Made by a program: the position numbers and the translations under genes
The notes under the pieces: generated by a model
What the model saw: the letters and a program-made list of their open reading frames with translations, nothing else
What the model was told of the DNA's origin: nothing
Databases searched by the model: none
NCBI GenBank assembly: GCA_030427245.1
Contig: JAUHXA010000013.1
Coordinates: 1-64,000, forward strand
Reading direction: 5' to 3'
From: Bacteroidia bacterium
GTDB lineage: Bacteria > Bacteroidota > Bacteroidia > Chitinophagales > UBA2359
Length of the DNA: 64,000 nt
Shown: positions 47,489 through 57,836 of the stretch, in pieces
How positions within the stretch are numbered: position 1 is the first letter of the stretch
Layout of the letters: the number at the start of each line of letters is the position of its first letter

Positions 47489-47640
47489 GAATTGTTGAAT
47501 TGTTGAATTGTAGAATTGCTGAATTGTTGAATTGCTGAATTGCTGAATTGCTGAATTGCTGAATTGTTGAATTGTTGAATTGCTGAATTGTTGAATTGTT
47601 GAATTGCTGAATTGTTGAATTGCTGAATTGCTGAATTGTA
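47489..47640. repeat. Tandem array of an 8-bp unit, 19 copies
   Basis: The unit GAATTGYT is repeated 19 times in exact register over 152 bp; the only variable position is mostly C or T, with one A. It starts 8 bp past the stop of the DUF1569-like gene. Frames through it encode poly-(QQFNNSTI)-type peptides and are not real genes. Confidence 0.92.
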
Positions 47641-47668
47641 ATAGATTTTTTGGAAATAATTCTGCGAA

Positions 47669-47724
47669 CCATAAAGCCATAAGGCAATTTAACCATAAAA
47701 CCATAAAACCATAAAACCATAAAA
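47669..47724. repeat. Second 8-bp tandem array, CCATAAAA type
   Basis: Four perfect CCATAAAA units (47693-47724) preceded by degenerate units CCATAAAG, CCATAAGG and CAATTTAA in the same 8-bp register. It ends four bases before the HMG-CoA reductase start codon. Confidence 0.85.
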
Positions 47725-47728
47725 AACA

Positions 47729-48898
47729 ATGCTCCCAAAACTTCCTTACTCCAAAACAAACGACTATACCGAAGAACAAGCCGAACTTCGCCGCAAAACC
47801 GTTGAAAAAGAAACAGGTGTGACTTTTCAACACTCCAATCAGTATTCCTTTCCGCTTGAAAAAGTATCGGGAAACATTGAGAATTTTTCGGGAGTTGTGC
47901 AAGTACCGATGGGTTTTGCAGGGCCTTTGTTGGTCAATGGTGAAGCTGCAAAAGGTGAATTTTATGTGCCAATGGCAACCACCGAAGGAACTTTGGTCGC
48001 CAGTTACAATCGAGGTATGAAAATCGCTCGGTTGGCAGGAGGAATCACCACTTGCGTAGTAGACGACCGCATGAATCGTTCTCCCGTTTTCGTCTTCAAA
48101 AATGCCCAAAATGCACGAGAGTTTGGAAAATGGGTGGCGACTCACTTCAATGAAATCAAAGCCAAAGCAGAAGAAACAACGGGTTTTGGCAAACTCTTAG
48201 ATATTGGTCAATATGCACTCGGCAAAATGCGTTGGCTTCGCTTCAATTATTCAACCGGTGATGCGGCAGGTCAAAATATGGTCACCAAAGCCACTCGAAA
48301 TGCCTGCAATTGGATACTCAACCAAAATCCTGAAGGCATCGAGGATTTCTCCTTGGCGGCCAATTTCGACACCGACAAAAAACATTCGATGCTCAACTCC
48401 ATGCAAACTCGTGGAAAAAGAGTCGTTGCAGAGATCACCTTGTCTAAACAACTTATGGAAGAAGTTCTGCATGTTTCTCCTCAAAAACTGTTTTCGCTTC
48501 GCCAATTGTCCAGCACAGGCGCTTTCATGGCTGGTTCGGTCAACAATGGCGCACATTTCGCCAATGGCATTACGGCGGTGTTTATCGCTACTGGGCAAGA
48601 TGTGGCGAATGTAGCCGAATCATCGGCAGGCTTTTACTATGGCGAGATTTTGGAGAATGGCGACTACTATTATTCCATCACCATCCCCGCCTTGATTGTA
48701 GCGACTTATGGGGGAGGAACGGGTTTGCCGACACAAAGAGAATGTTTGGAAATGATGGGTTGTTACGGTTCGGGCAAGGTCAACAAACTCGCAGAAATCA
48801 TTGCAGCAGTGGTTTTGTGTGGTGAACTGTCTTTGGGCGCAGCCGTTGCAGCAGATGAATGGGTTTCGAGTCATGAGCAGTATGGAAGGAATCGGTAA
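47729..48898 (+). CDS. Hydroxymethylglutaryl-CoA reductase, class I type
   Basis: 389 residues. Catalytic blocks: VPMATTEGTLVASYNRG (Glu), TGDAAGQNMV, DTDKKHSMLNSMQTRGKRV (Lys), IATGQDVANVAESS (Asp) and the terminal SSHEQYGRN (His). The DKK context and length point to the class I, NADPH-type enzyme without the membrane anchor. It makes mevalonate, so isoprenoids come by the mevalonate route here. The 5' flank is two 8-bp repeat arrays, an unusual promoter region. Confidence 0.95.
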   Translation: MLPKLPYSKTNDYTEEQAELRRKTVEKETGVTFQHSNQYSFPLEKVSGNIENFSGVVQVPMGFAGPLLVNGEAAKGEFYVPMATTEGTLVASYNRGMKIARLAGGITTCVVDDRMNRSPVFVFKNAQNAREFGKWVATHFNEIKAKAEETTGFGKLLDIGQYALGKMRWLRFNYSTGDAAGQNMVTKATRNACNWILNQNPEGIEDFSLAANFDTDKKHSMLNSMQTRGKRVVAEITLSKQLMEEVLHVSPQKLFSLRQLSSTGAFMAGSVNNGAHFANGITAVFIATGQDVANVAESSAGFYYGEILENGDYYYSITIPALIVATYGGGTGLPTQRECLEMMGCYGSGKVNKLAEIIAAVVLCGELSLGAAVAADEWVSSHEQYGRNR

Positions 48899-48974
48899 TT
48901 GAGGTTCAATTGTTAGCATGGCTGAATTGTTAGAGTGTTGTAACAGATATTCATCATTACACAAATTAAAGATT

Positions 48975-50000
48975 ATGAATCTCTTGAAAAAAATCATTCT
49001 CTTCCTCCTCCTGTTGGCTGCAATGGTATCTGCCGTTTTTTTCTACTCCATTCATACTTTTGTGGACATCGGAAAATACAAAAATTGGGAGGTTTCACCA
49101 ACTGCAAATCCTTCGAAGAGTGCAGTGACGGTGCAGTTTGTGGGAGTCAGTACGGTGGTGATTTCGGACGATTCTACAACGTTGATGACAGATGGATTTT
49201 TTACCCGTCCTGCTCCTATTGATATGGTTTTTGGGGTAGTCGAACCCGATACAGCGGATATTCGGTGGGGTTTGGAGCGTTTGGTATTGAAGAAATTAGA
49301 TGCAGTTTTTGTGACTCATTCCCATTTTGACCACGCCATAGATGCTCCAGAAGTAGTCCGATTGACAGGTGCGAAAATGTATGGCTCCGAATCAACTGCA
49401 AATATTGGACGAGGCTGGAATTTGCCCGAAAGTCAAATACAATTGTTTGAAAACAAACAGCCTATAAAAATTGGTCAATTCACCGTCACTCCCATTCTTT
49501 CTCGACACTTTGAGTTTGCCAATCCTGAACTTAGAAAGCGGACTTTGGGCGGAAAACAAGAAATCACAGAGCCGCTTGTTCCTCCTGTTCCTGCGCTTGA
49601 CTACAAAATGGGGGGAGCTTATACCTTGTTTATCGAGCATCCAAAGGGTAGTTTTGTACTGCAAAGTAGTGCAGGCTGGTTGGAGGGAAGTTTGAAGGGG
49701 ATTCAAACAGATATCGTGTTGATGGGAATCGGTGGTCTGGGCGCACAAACGCCAGAGTACCATAGGTCTTACTTCAAAGAAATTGTGGATGAACTGCAAG
49801 CCAAACAGGTGTATTTGGTGCATTGGGATGCGTTTGTGAGTTCTATTCGCAAACCTATTCGAGGACCGATGTTGTTGGCAGATTGGATAGCGGGCAAAAC
49901 GTTGAAAAGTTTTGAAGCGACAGAACGAGAGGCGGCCAAACGAGAAGGATTGAAGGTCAATCTGTTGCCGCAATGGGAAAAGGTGGTTTTGTTTGAATAG
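48975..50000 (+). CDS. MBL-fold metallohydrolase, membrane-anchored
   Basis: 341 residues from the ATG at 48975, which opens an N-terminal membrane segment (LLKKIILFLLLLAAMVSAVF). The metallo-beta-lactamase motif is THSHFDHAID; further ligands lie in LSRHFEFA and VYLVHWDAF. Related proteins are annotated as lactonase or phospholipase-D-like exported hydrolases. Substrate unknown; the active site would face the periplasm. Confidence 0.85.
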   Translation: MNLLKKIILFLLLLAAMVSAVFFYSIHTFVDIGKYKNWEVSPTANPSKSAVTVQFVGVSTVVISDDSTTLMTDGFFTRPAPIDMVFGVVEPDTADIRWGLERLVLKKLDAVFVTHSHFDHAIDAPEVVRLTGAKMYGSESTANIGRGWNLPESQIQLFENKQPIKIGQFTVTPILSRHFEFANPELRKRTLGGKQEITEPLVPPVPALDYKMGGAYTLFIEHPKGSFVLQSSAGWLEGSLKGIQTDIVLMGIGGLGAQTPEYHRSYFKEIVDELQAKQVYLVHWDAFVSSIRKPIRGPMLLADWIAGKTLKSFEATEREAAKREGLKVNLLPQWEKVVLFE

Positions 50001-50039
50001 TAATGTTTATGTATGTTTTTTTAAAATGACTTTTCTCAA

Positions 50040-52307
50040 ATGAACTTTTCCGATTTTGATAAACTTGTGTTGTCCTCTATTGAAGCAAGCCAAAATAAGC
50101 CCGACCCATTGCAGGCTGCGGCAAAAGTGGTTGGAGAATTTCATCAAAGGCATCCTTTGACAGAAAAAGATATAGCGGTTTTGTATTCTTCAATTACTGC
50201 AAAATTAGAAAACAAATGGAAAAGTATTCCACCCAATTTTGCCCATTACACCTTTCGATCTGTTTGTGGTTTGGAGGCTTGTCCAATGGCTTCAATCTTC
50301 AAAAAATGGGTGAAAACGCAACAGGGAAATTTTGCATCAGTTGTTGATTTCACCAACCAAAAAACCACATTCATTGACCTCAGCGTAGGTAGTTTGGATT
50401 TGGGCAACAATTCCAACTTTGAAGACATCCAAAAATTTGAACGAACCATCAACCGTTTTTTGGAAGACAAGGAAGCACAGATTGCATGGGGAGGATATGG
50501 CGAAGTTCGCCCTATTTACACCACCGATGCCTACCAAACAGAAGGAAATAATGGGGCTCAATGGCGGACGGTACATTTGGGCATGGATTTTTGGACCACC
50601 GCCGAAACGCCTGTATTTGCACCCCTTGACGGAATTGTTCACAGCTTTGCAGACAATAAAGGAGACTGTAATTATGGCCCAACCATCATTTTGCAGCACA
50701 CAGTTTCGGAAGAACTCACTTTTTACACCTTGTATGGACACCTCACTTTGGACTCATTAGAAGGGCTTCAAGAAGGCATGAAAATTCAAAAAGGGCAACA
50801 AATTGCAAAAATTGGTACATCGTTGGTGAATGGCAATTGGCCCCCACATCTGCATTTCCAAATACTATTGGATACGTTGGGTGAAAAAGGCGATTTTGCA
50901 GGAGTGGCCTATCCGCACGAAAAAGAAGTTTGGTTGAGTATTTGCCCAAATCCTATTTTGTTTACTTCAAATCTTTCAGAACCTACTCGACCTTCAAAAA
51001 AAAACTTTGAAGAAATCCTTCAAGTTCGCCATCAAAACCTCGGCAAAAGTTTGAGCATTTCTTACCAGAAACCATTGCACATTGTGAGGGCTTATCGGCA
51101 ATATCTTTACGACACAACTGCGAGAAGATACCTCGATACGGTCAACAATGTTGCCCATGTCGGTCACCAACATTCGAGAGTCGTGCGTGCGGCACAGCGG
51201 CAAACGGCAGTTCTCAATACAAATACTCGATATTTACACGAAGACATCGTTTTGTTTGCAGAAGAACTATTGGCAACCCTCCCGCCCCAATTATCGGTTG
51301 TGCATTTTGTGAATTCTGGAAGTGAGGCAAATGAGTTGGCACTTCGTATGGTCAAAGCTTGCACGGGACAAAAGGATGTAATGGCGATTGAAGTGGGTTA
51401 TCACGGCAATACAGGGGCTTGTATCGAAGTCAGCAGCTACAAATTTGAAGGAAAAGGCGGCAATGGAAAACCTTTACATACCCATATTTTGCCCATTCCA
51501 GACACGTATAGAGGGCTGTATCGTCACGCTGCAACGGCTGGCAAACAATATGCAGAACATGCGGTGGAGGTTTTGGAAAAACTGAAAAAAGAAGGCAGGG
51601 GGTTGGGTGGTTTTATTGCCGAGAGTATTTTGAGTTGTGGAGGACAGGTCATGCTGCCAGATGGATATTTGGAGGCAGTTTACCAGCTTGTTCGGGCGCA
51701 AGGCGGGCTTTGCATTGCGGATGAAGTGCAGGTGGGTTTTGGGCGAGTGGGCGAAAAATTTTGGGGTTTTGAGCTGCAAGGCGTGGTGCCCGATATTGTG
51801 ACAATGGGAAAACCCATCGGAAATGGACATCCTTTAGCGGCAGTGGTGACGACGCAAGAAGTAGCTGAAAAGTTTGCAAATGGTATGGAATACTTCAACA
51901 CCTTTGGAGGGAATCCTGTGTCGTGTGCCATTGGAAGAGAGGTGTTGAAGGTCGTGCAGGAAGAAAAATTGCAGGAAAATGCGCTGCAAGTGGGAACTTA
52001 TTTAACCAAGGAACTAAAAAGCCTCCAAAGTGCTTATCCTATTATTGGAGATGTTCGGGGAGTAGGCTTGTTTTTGGGTTTGGAGTTGGTCAATGATGGT
52101 GAGTCGCTCGAACCTGCTGCCGACCAAACCGCTTTCATAGCCAATCAGATGCGTGAGCGAGGGATTTTGATGAGTACAGATGGACCGCATCACAATGTTT
52201 TGAAAATCAAACCTCCAATGTGTTTTACCAAAGCCAATGCGGATTTTTTGATAGAGAATTTGAAGGTGGTTTTGAAGGGAATGGATAGAATAAAGTTTTC
52301 AGAATAA
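50040..52307 (+). CDS. M23 peptidase / class III aminotransferase fusion
   Basis: 755 residues. Residues about 150-310 are an M23 (LytM-like) domain: the metal ligands sit in [20 protein letters not shown] and [10 protein letters not shown]. Residues about 320-755 are a class III PLP aminotransferase: [34 protein letters not shown], and the Schiff-base Lys in [15 protein letters not shown]. There is no signal peptide, so the M23 part would be cytoplasmic and may not cut peptidoglycan. The two-part architecture recurs in other bacteria, often with a kinase-like third part that is missing here. Confidence 0.9.
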   Translation: MNFSDFDKLVLSSIEASQNKPDPLQAAAKVVGEFHQRHPLTEKDIAVLYSSITAKLENKWKSIPPNFAHYTFRSVCGLEACPMASIFKKWVKTQQGNFASVVDFTNQKTTFIDLSVGSLDLGNNSNFEDIQKFERTINRFLEDKEAQIAWGGYGEVRPIYTTDAYQTEGNNGAQWRTVHLGMDFWTTAETPVFAPLDGIVHSFADNKGDCNYGPTIILQHTVSEELTFYTLYGHLTLDSLEGLQEGMKIQKGQQIAKIGTSLVNGNWPPHLHFQILLDTLGEKGDFAGVAYPHEKEVWLSICPNPILFTSNLSEPTRPSKKNFEEILQVRHQNLGKSLSISYQKPLHIVRAYRQYLYDTTARRYLDTVNNVAHVGHQHSRVVRAAQRQTAVLNTNTRYLHEDIVLFAEELLATLPPQLSVVHFVNSGSEANELALRMVKACTGQKDVMAIEVGYHGNTGACIEVSSYKFEGKGGNGKPLHTHILPIPDTYRGLYRHAATAGKQYAEHAVEVLEKLKKEGRGLGGFIAESILSCGGQVMLPDGYLEAVYQLVRAQGGLCIADEVQVGFGRVGEKFWGFELQGVVPDIVTMGKPIGNGHPLAAVVTTQEVAEKFANGMEYFNTFGGNPVSCAIGREVLKVVQEEKLQENALQVGTYLTKELKSLQSAYPIIGDVRGVGLFLGLELVNDGESLEPAADQTAFIANQMRERGILMSTDGPHHNVLKIKPPMCFTKANADFLIENLKVVLKGMDRIKFSE

Positions 52308-52341
52308 TTCAAGTTTCGGACGAAAGAGGAGAGAAGCGAGA

Positions 52342-52372
52342 TTTCACTTACAGAGATTTAGCCTTATCTTTG
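52342..52372 (+). promoter_or_regulatory. Bacteroidota-type promoter before mnmA
   Basis: TTTC at 52342-52345 and a perfect TATCTTTG at 52365-52372, 19 bases apart, on the plus strand. The mnmA start is 115 bases further. Confidence 0.5.
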
Positions 52373-52486
52373 CAGTTAGAATATAGTTTTCAAATAGATT
52401 TTGGAGGGAAGAGCAGCAATGTCAGAATAGAGGTTTTTACTTCTCTATTTCTGCTTCTCACATTCAAAATCCAATTATCATTCATT

Positions 52487-53599
52487 ATGAGCAAGAAAGG
52501 GAAAGTATTGGTGGCAATGAGTGGCGGAATTGATAGTACCGTTACGGCGATAATGCTACACGAACAAGGATATGAAGTCATCGGAATTACGATGAAAACG
52601 TGGGATTATGCAACATCGGGCGGCTCTAAAAAAGAGACAGGTTGTTGCAGCTTAGATTCTATCAACGATGCTAGGGCAGTAGCCGTTGACATGGGCTTTC
52701 ATCACTTCATCATTGACATTCGAGAAGAATTTGGCGATTGGGTGATTGACAATTTTGTGGATGAATATTTGGCGGGAAGAACGCCGAATCCCTGTATTAT
52801 GTGCAATACACACATCAAATGGGCGGCACTGCTTCGCCGAGCAGATGCGCTTGACTGTGAGTTTATTGCAACGGGACATTATGCCCAAAAACGATTTGAA
52901 AATGGGCGACATATTGTCTCGAAAGGCATAGACGAAAACAAAGATCAATCCTATGTTTTGTGGGGATTGAAGCAAGAAAACTTAGGGCGAACCATGTTTC
53001 CTGTTGGGCAATTTCACAAGCCTGCTATTCGCCAAATGGCGCGTGATATGGGCTATCCCGAATTGGCTAAAAAAGCGGAGAGTTACGAAATCTGCTTTAT
53101 TCCCGACAACGATTATCGAGGTTTTTTGAGTAGGAGAGTGGAGGGTTTGGAAAAGGAAGTGAACGGCGGCAATTTCGTCTTGACGGACGGAACAGTGGTC
53201 GGCAAACACCGAGGCTACCCTTTTTATACGATTGGACAACGTCGGGGGCTGGGTATTGCTTTGGGAGAACCGATGTATGTGACTCGTATTGTACCTGAAA
53301 GCAATACGGTGGTCTTGGGACAATTTGGTGACTTGAAACTCAATGGAATGTTGGTCAGAAACATCAACATGGTGAAGTATCCCGATTTGGGTGAAGGCAT
53401 GGATGCGGTGGTCAAAATTCGCTCACAACATGCAGGTGCGCCTGCTTTTATCAAAAAAGATCCCAATAGTGATATGGTGAAAGCTACTTTCAAAACGAGA
53501 GTAGATGCTATTGCGCCTGGTCAATCAGCAGTATTTTACGATGGGGATGATGTGATTGGTGGAGGACATATTTGGGAGAGTTTTGAAGTGAATGGGTAA
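52487..53599 (+). CDS. mnmA: tRNA 2-thiouridylase MnmA
   Basis: 370 residues from the ATG at 52487. PP-loop VAMSGGIDSTVTAIML, the catalytic Cys in NPCIMCNTHIKW and the second Cys in KAESYEICFIPDNDYRGFL are all present. It puts sulfur on U34 of tRNA-Lys, Glu and Gln. Length and motifs are standard. Confidence 0.96.
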   Translation: MSKKGKVLVAMSGGIDSTVTAIMLHEQGYEVIGITMKTWDYATSGGSKKETGCCSLDSINDARAVAVDMGFHHFIIDIREEFGDWVIDNFVDEYLAGRTPNPCIMCNTHIKWAALLRRADALDCEFIATGHYAQKRFENGRHIVSKGIDENKDQSYVLWGLKQENLGRTMFPVGQFHKPAIRQMARDMGYPELAKKAESYEICFIPDNDYRGFLSRRVEGLEKEVNGGNFVLTDGTVVGKHRGYPFYTIGQRRGLGIALGEPMYVTRIVPESNTVVLGQFGDLKLNGMLVRNINMVKYPDLGEGMDAVVKIRSQHAGAPAFIKKDPNSDMVKATFKTRVDAIAPGQSAVFYDGDDVIGGGHIWESFEVNG

Positions 53600-53705
53600 G
53601 AGAGAATTGAAAATCAAGGTATCGAAGAAATCAATCTATTTCTGATGGTCAACCAAAAAGGCTTGTTTACCGTTTATTTTATTGAATCAAAATGCAAACA
53701 ATACC

Positions 53706-54188
53706 ATGAAATATTTAATTAGTTTATCTCTTTGCCTATTTTTAATTTTCTCACAAACAGGCTGTAAGGAAAACGATATTCCCGATCCTCCGATTGAGGA
53801 ATCAGAAGATTACCTGATATTTGGCACCATTTATGGAGAGTGTATGAGCAATTGTATTACACTTTACAAAATACAAAACAGTCAACTTTTTGAAGACGAT
53901 GCAGACTTCAATGTTTTGGGGGAGATACCTTTTAGCGAAACTCCACTGCCCCAGACAAAGTACAATACAGCACAGGAATTACTAGTCGTATTTCCCGAAG
54001 AATTGTTGACCTCCGAACTCAGAACCTATGGTTGTCCTGATTGTGTGGATCAAGGAAGGGTTTACATTGCCTTGAAAGAAGGAGAGGAGGAAACCATTTG
54101 GAATATAGATACTGACGACATTGAAGACCATCCTACTATTACAGACTTCAAAAACAAGGTATTAGAGGTGATGGATAAACTTCAATAA
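53706..54188 (+). CDS. Hypothetical lipoprotein
   Basis: 160 residues from the ATG at 53706. Lipoprotein signal MKYLISLSLCLFLIFSQTGC with the lipid-acceptor Cys at residue 20. The mature part has a Cys pair (GECMSNCITLY) and a late CPDCVDQGRVYIAL. No family recognised. Convergent with the next gene. Confidence 0.75.
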   Translation: MKYLISLSLCLFLIFSQTGCKENDIPDPPIEESEDYLIFGTIYGECMSNCITLYKIQNSQLFEDDADFNVLGEIPFSETPLPQTKYNTAQELLVVFPEELLTSELRTYGCPDCVDQGRVYIALKEGEEETIWNIDTDDIEDHPTITDFKNKVLEVMDKLQ

Positions 54189-54193
54189 TTCCT

Positions 54194-56608
54194 CTATCCT
54201 CCAATGACGCTGACTCTGAGTGCTTTCAGTCCATCTGCTCCTTGAAGTTTTTCCAGTTCCAACTCTTCAATTTCCTCTTCGATGTAACCCTTCAAGTGAA
54301 GGTGATGGAGGTACTTTAGGTATTCTTGACGGTCTTTTTCTTGCAGCCAAACGATGGCAATTTTACCTTTTTGGGTCAGTCGCTCATCTGTGCCTTTGAT
54401 AAGTGCTTTGTCTATGCGTTTTTTCAGAATTTCGTAGCGGACATTATACGTACCATCGACATCAAATTTCTTTTCGTCCATGCGAAAGCGAATGCTAAGC
54501 GGATTGTTGTACACAAATATCAGCTGTGCCGTTTGTAGAGGGATGGGTAGACTCGGAGCAGTTTTGGCAACCAAACGGGTGATTTCACACATATTGATTA
54601 ATTGCCAAAGCCGAAAATCTTTGAGATAGAAAGGACTAAAATCCCCATTTTGCAGAATAGACTTGCCCAAGTAAATATTGTATTCCACACCATCTGTTTT
54701 GTACTTCTCAAAAAAGTGGGGTAGGATTTTTTGCATTTCAAGGTCGGATTCCTCCAAATAAGCACTCATGGTTTGGTTCAATATTCGCACACTTTCCTCG
54801 TATTCCCTTCGACGACAATAGACTATCTTCAATTCTGGGTCCAATATATTGAAGTAGTCGTGAAGTAGTTTTTTGGGTAAATGTGGATGATTCAGAGCCA
54901 AATGCTCCAATAAAGGATGAATTTCTTTGTTCAACAATTCAATGATTTGCGACTCATCACTTGAGACAAAAGCACCCGACTGAAGTCTTTCTAAATGAGA
55001 TTTAACCTCCAGAAGCTGCATGTCTAAGAGGTGGAAAGATAGTTTTTTTCTGAAAGTGGTCATGACCTTTTTGACCTGCTCCAAATTGTCTATCAAGTCG
55101 GCAGAAATCGCTTCATTGCGTAGAGTAGAAGACCCCACGATGTCGGCTTGTCCATAAAGCGGATGAATGTCTTGAAAAACAATGGGTTCTATCATCGCAC
55201 GACTGCCCATAAGCTGTTTTTGGAACATATAGTTGTAGGCTGCTTCATTGAATCTCCAAGCGACACTGGGGTGCATGGAAGTAAATTCCTCCTGTAAAAC
55301 TCCGATGACCTGTTTTTGAACATCTCTTTGCGTTCGCTCCAATCCTGTTGAAAAAAGCGAAATAACTCCTTTCAGTTCTTTCACCGTCACAGAAGAAAAA
55401 GAATAAGGCTCACTTAGCCCCAATTCAAATATTCCACATATATTACCATCGTTATTCACCAAAGGTGCAAGCAATAAGCTCCGAAGCCCATTTTGAAATA
55501 AAATGTTTTCGAGTTCTGACCTATTGGGCAAAGCTGCCAAATCGTCAATGATGATTACATCATGGCTTTTCAATACTTTTCGATAGGTCTCATTCGCTTG
55601 GTAAAATAGGTTGATGTCTTTGGGTTCTCGAATATGTTTGAAGAGACTCCAAGAGGTACGTTCTTGCCAACCTCCAAAAAGCATCTGTACGCAACCGACT
55701 TTCAAGTTGGGAATATTGAGGTAAGAACGAACTTGAAGTTCAATGTTGTTCAATATTTTATTTTGACTTTCTACATCTATATAGCCTTCTTCCTCTACCA
55801 TCAATGCCTTCATATTCGATAGCGTTTCTACGTCTGTCACATCGGTCAGATAGCCAATGAAAAAGCCTTCAAAAGCAAAATTTTCAGGTGGAATATATTC
55901 CAAATAAAGATCTATGTTGTCTGTATTGTTGAGCAGTTCTTGTATTTGAACTTGACTCAAAGGTTTCAGAGGCTTCAAAGGCTTGGCTTGAATATAGTCC
56001 GTTGCCATATTGATTTTATAATGCCGTTCCAACTTTGTTTTTTTATTTCTCAAAGTCATGGTTTCTGACGGACACATCACCAAATTCTGTCCATAAAACT
56101 TATTGAGGACAAAACCAGCAACCTCCAAAGTGAATTTTTCGGAAGCATGACCCATATTTTTGCTCGTCACTTTCACCTCCCATTCTTCAGATTCCACCAT
56201 ATCTTGAAATGCTTGGCTGATGAAAACAAAGTTTTTGCTGAAAGGTACGCTCACGAACCCAATTTGCTCTTTAAAGAAAAAACTGGGGAATAGTAATTCC
56301 AAAACCTCTTCAAAAGCGGGAAAATTGGAGGAAATCTGTTTTTGATCGTTGATTTCCTTCAATGCCAACTGTACTTCCTCCATCAAAGCTGTTGCAGCTG
56401 CTGCAATACTCGAATGACCATCCATTCCTTTTTTTTGCCATTTGTCCAATAGCAAGGATAAACTAAATCGAGCTTGATAAAAGAGGTCTTTTTCTTCTTG
56501 AAAAAACTGCTCTCTAAATACACGCAAGGGTAAATAAAGAGGCTCATCTGTAGTTATTTTTGGTTTTGGATTGACCAATGTATCTGTTTCGTTTGCCATA
56601 GCTTCCAT
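54194..56608 (-). CDS. GAF-domain-containing protein
   Basis: 804 residues. A GAF-like segment is visible near residues 340-420: HDVIIIDDLAALPNRSELEN, GLRSLLLAPLVNNDGNICGI, FELGLSEPYSFSSVTVKEL. The rest is helical, with no kinase, cyclase or DNA-binding domain recognised. Such long GAF proteins occur in Bacteroidota with unknown function. No membrane segments. Confidence 0.7.
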   Translation of the reverse strand: MEAMANETDTLVNPKPKITTDEPLYLPLRVFREQFFQEEKDLFYQARFSLSLLLDKWQKKGMDGHSSIAAAATALMEEVQLALKEINDQKQISSNFPAFEEVLELLFPSFFFKEQIGFVSVPFSKNFVFISQAFQDMVESEEWEVKVTSKNMGHASEKFTLEVAGFVLNKFYGQNLVMCPSETMTLRNKKTKLERHYKINMATDYIQAKPLKPLKPLSQVQIQELLNNTDNIDLYLEYIPPENFAFEGFFIGYLTDVTDVETLSNMKALMVEEEGYIDVESQNKILNNIELQVRSYLNIPNLKVGCVQMLFGGWQERTSWSLFKHIREPKDINLFYQANETYRKVLKSHDVIIIDDLAALPNRSELENILFQNGLRSLLLAPLVNNDGNICGIFELGLSEPYSFSSVTVKELKGVISLFSTGLERTQRDVQKQVIGVLQEEFTSMHPSVAWRFNEAAYNYMFQKQLMGSRAMIEPIVFQDIHPLYGQADIVGSSTLRNEAISADLIDNLEQVKKVMTTFRKKLSFHLLDMQLLEVKSHLERLQSGAFVSSDESQIIELLNKEIHPLLEHLALNHPHLPKKLLHDYFNILDPELKIVYCRRREYEESVRILNQTMSAYLEESDLEMQKILPHFFEKYKTDGVEYNIYLGKSILQNGDFSPFYLKDFRLWQLINMCEITRLVAKTAPSLPIPLQTAQLIFVYNNPLSIRFRMDEKKFDVDGTYNVRYEILKKRIDKALIKGTDERLTQKGKIAIVWLQEKDRQEYLKYLHHLHLKGYIEEEIEELELEKLQGADGLKALRVSVIGG

Positions 56609-56864
56609 TTTGATAGTCTATTTTGTAATCAACCAACATCTACAAGTAAATACTAGTTCATTCCGACTTTGCAATATTGCCTTTTTAGACTTTTTTAACA
56701 CACCTTGAAATATAGTGAAAAATGTCCATTATTTTAAAAACCAGACAATGGTTTGATTTTTTTAAAGTCTTTTTCAGTCTCTTCAATAAAACATTTTTAA
56801 CTTAAAAAAAGTTATATTTATATCAAAAATATCAATATCCATCTTTTAACTTAAATTAGAAATA

Positions 56865-57836
56865 ATGACAGAAACGACATCCGTTAATTCAAATGAGCAA
56901 AAGAGTAATTTACAGCCTATTCTGATAGTGTTGTTACTGCTCTCTTTGATTGGGAATGCCTATCTCATGTACAGCAATCAACAGTTGAAATCAAGCACAA
57001 CTGCTACGATTGACAATTTGGAGATAGAAAAAGCCGATTTGCAAGCAGAGTTTGAAGGAATGATTGCAGAATTAGACGACTACAAAGAAGAAAACATGGA
57101 AATGGATTCTGCTTTGGTCAATATGGAGTCTGAAATAGAAACACAAAAACAAGAAATTAAAAACTTGTTGAGTAAAGGAAATGCAACTCGTCAAGAACTG
57201 AGTCAAGCCAAAAACTTGATTGAATCTCTGCGAATCATCTCCAAAGATTACAAAGTAAAAGTTGATCAATTGGTGGCAGAAAATGCTTATTTGAACCAAG
57301 AGAATACTGGTTTGAAGGACGAAGTTGTTGCTAAAACTGATACAATTGAGCAATTGGTGGGCGAAAAAGAAGAACTGACCACCAAAACAACTATTTTAGC
57401 TGAACAAAAAGATTTACTTCAAAAGGTCGTCAAAAGAGGTTCGGTGATGATGGTCAACGATGTTTCGGCTACGGGCATCAAAGTCAGAAACAATGGTAAG
57501 GAGACTGAAACCAATAACGAAAAACAAACCGATAAGATTCGAGTGTGTTTTGATCTAATGCCGAATCCGATTGCGGATGCTGGCTCAAAAGACATCTTGG
57601 CTCGAATCGTTGGGCCTGGAGGAACAACTTTGGCCCTTTCAGGTACATCGTTTAAAAATGCGGAATCGGGTGAAGAGACACAATACACGACCAAAACGGT
57701 GGTTGCCTTTAATGGAGATCGTGAAAAACACTGTATGTATTGGGAACAAAATACGCCTTTCTCAAAGGGGCTTTATACTACCGAATTGTACCATGATGGT
57801 TATTGGATTGGTCAGACGAGTTTTGAATTGAAGTAA
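56865..57836 (+). CDS. Membrane-anchored coiled-coil protein
   Basis: 323 residues. One N-terminal membrane helix (LQPILIVLLLLSLIGNAYLM), then a long coiled coil (about residues 45-185; rich in E, K, Q and L heptads) and a C-terminal beta domain (IRVCFDLMPNPIADAGSKDI, ILARIVGPGGTTLALS, HDGYWIGQTSFELK). Function unknown; the layout suggests a periplasmic spacer with a binding head. Confidence 0.75.
   Translation: MTETTSVNSNEQKSNLQPILIVLLLLSLIGNAYLMYSNQQLKSSTTATIDNLEIEKADLQAEFEGMIAELDDYKEENMEMDSALVNMESEIETQKQEIKNLLSKGNATRQELSQAKNLIESLRIISKDYKVKVDQLVAENAYLNQENTGLKDEVVAKTDTIEQLVGEKEELTTKTTILAEQKDLLQKVVKRGSVMMVNDVSATGIKVRNNGKETETNNEKQTDKIRVCFDLMPNPIADAGSKDILARIVGPGGTTLALSGTSFKNAESGEETQYTTKTVVAFNGDREKHCMYWEQNTPFSKGLYTTELYHDGYWIGQTSFELK

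Noticed and set aside
47354-48145. Long minus-strand frame through the 8-bp repeats and the start of HMG-CoA reductase
   Set aside because: It exists because an 8-bp repeat without stops stays open in all frames; its ends are antisense to two real genes and the peptide is a repeat of QQFSNSTI.
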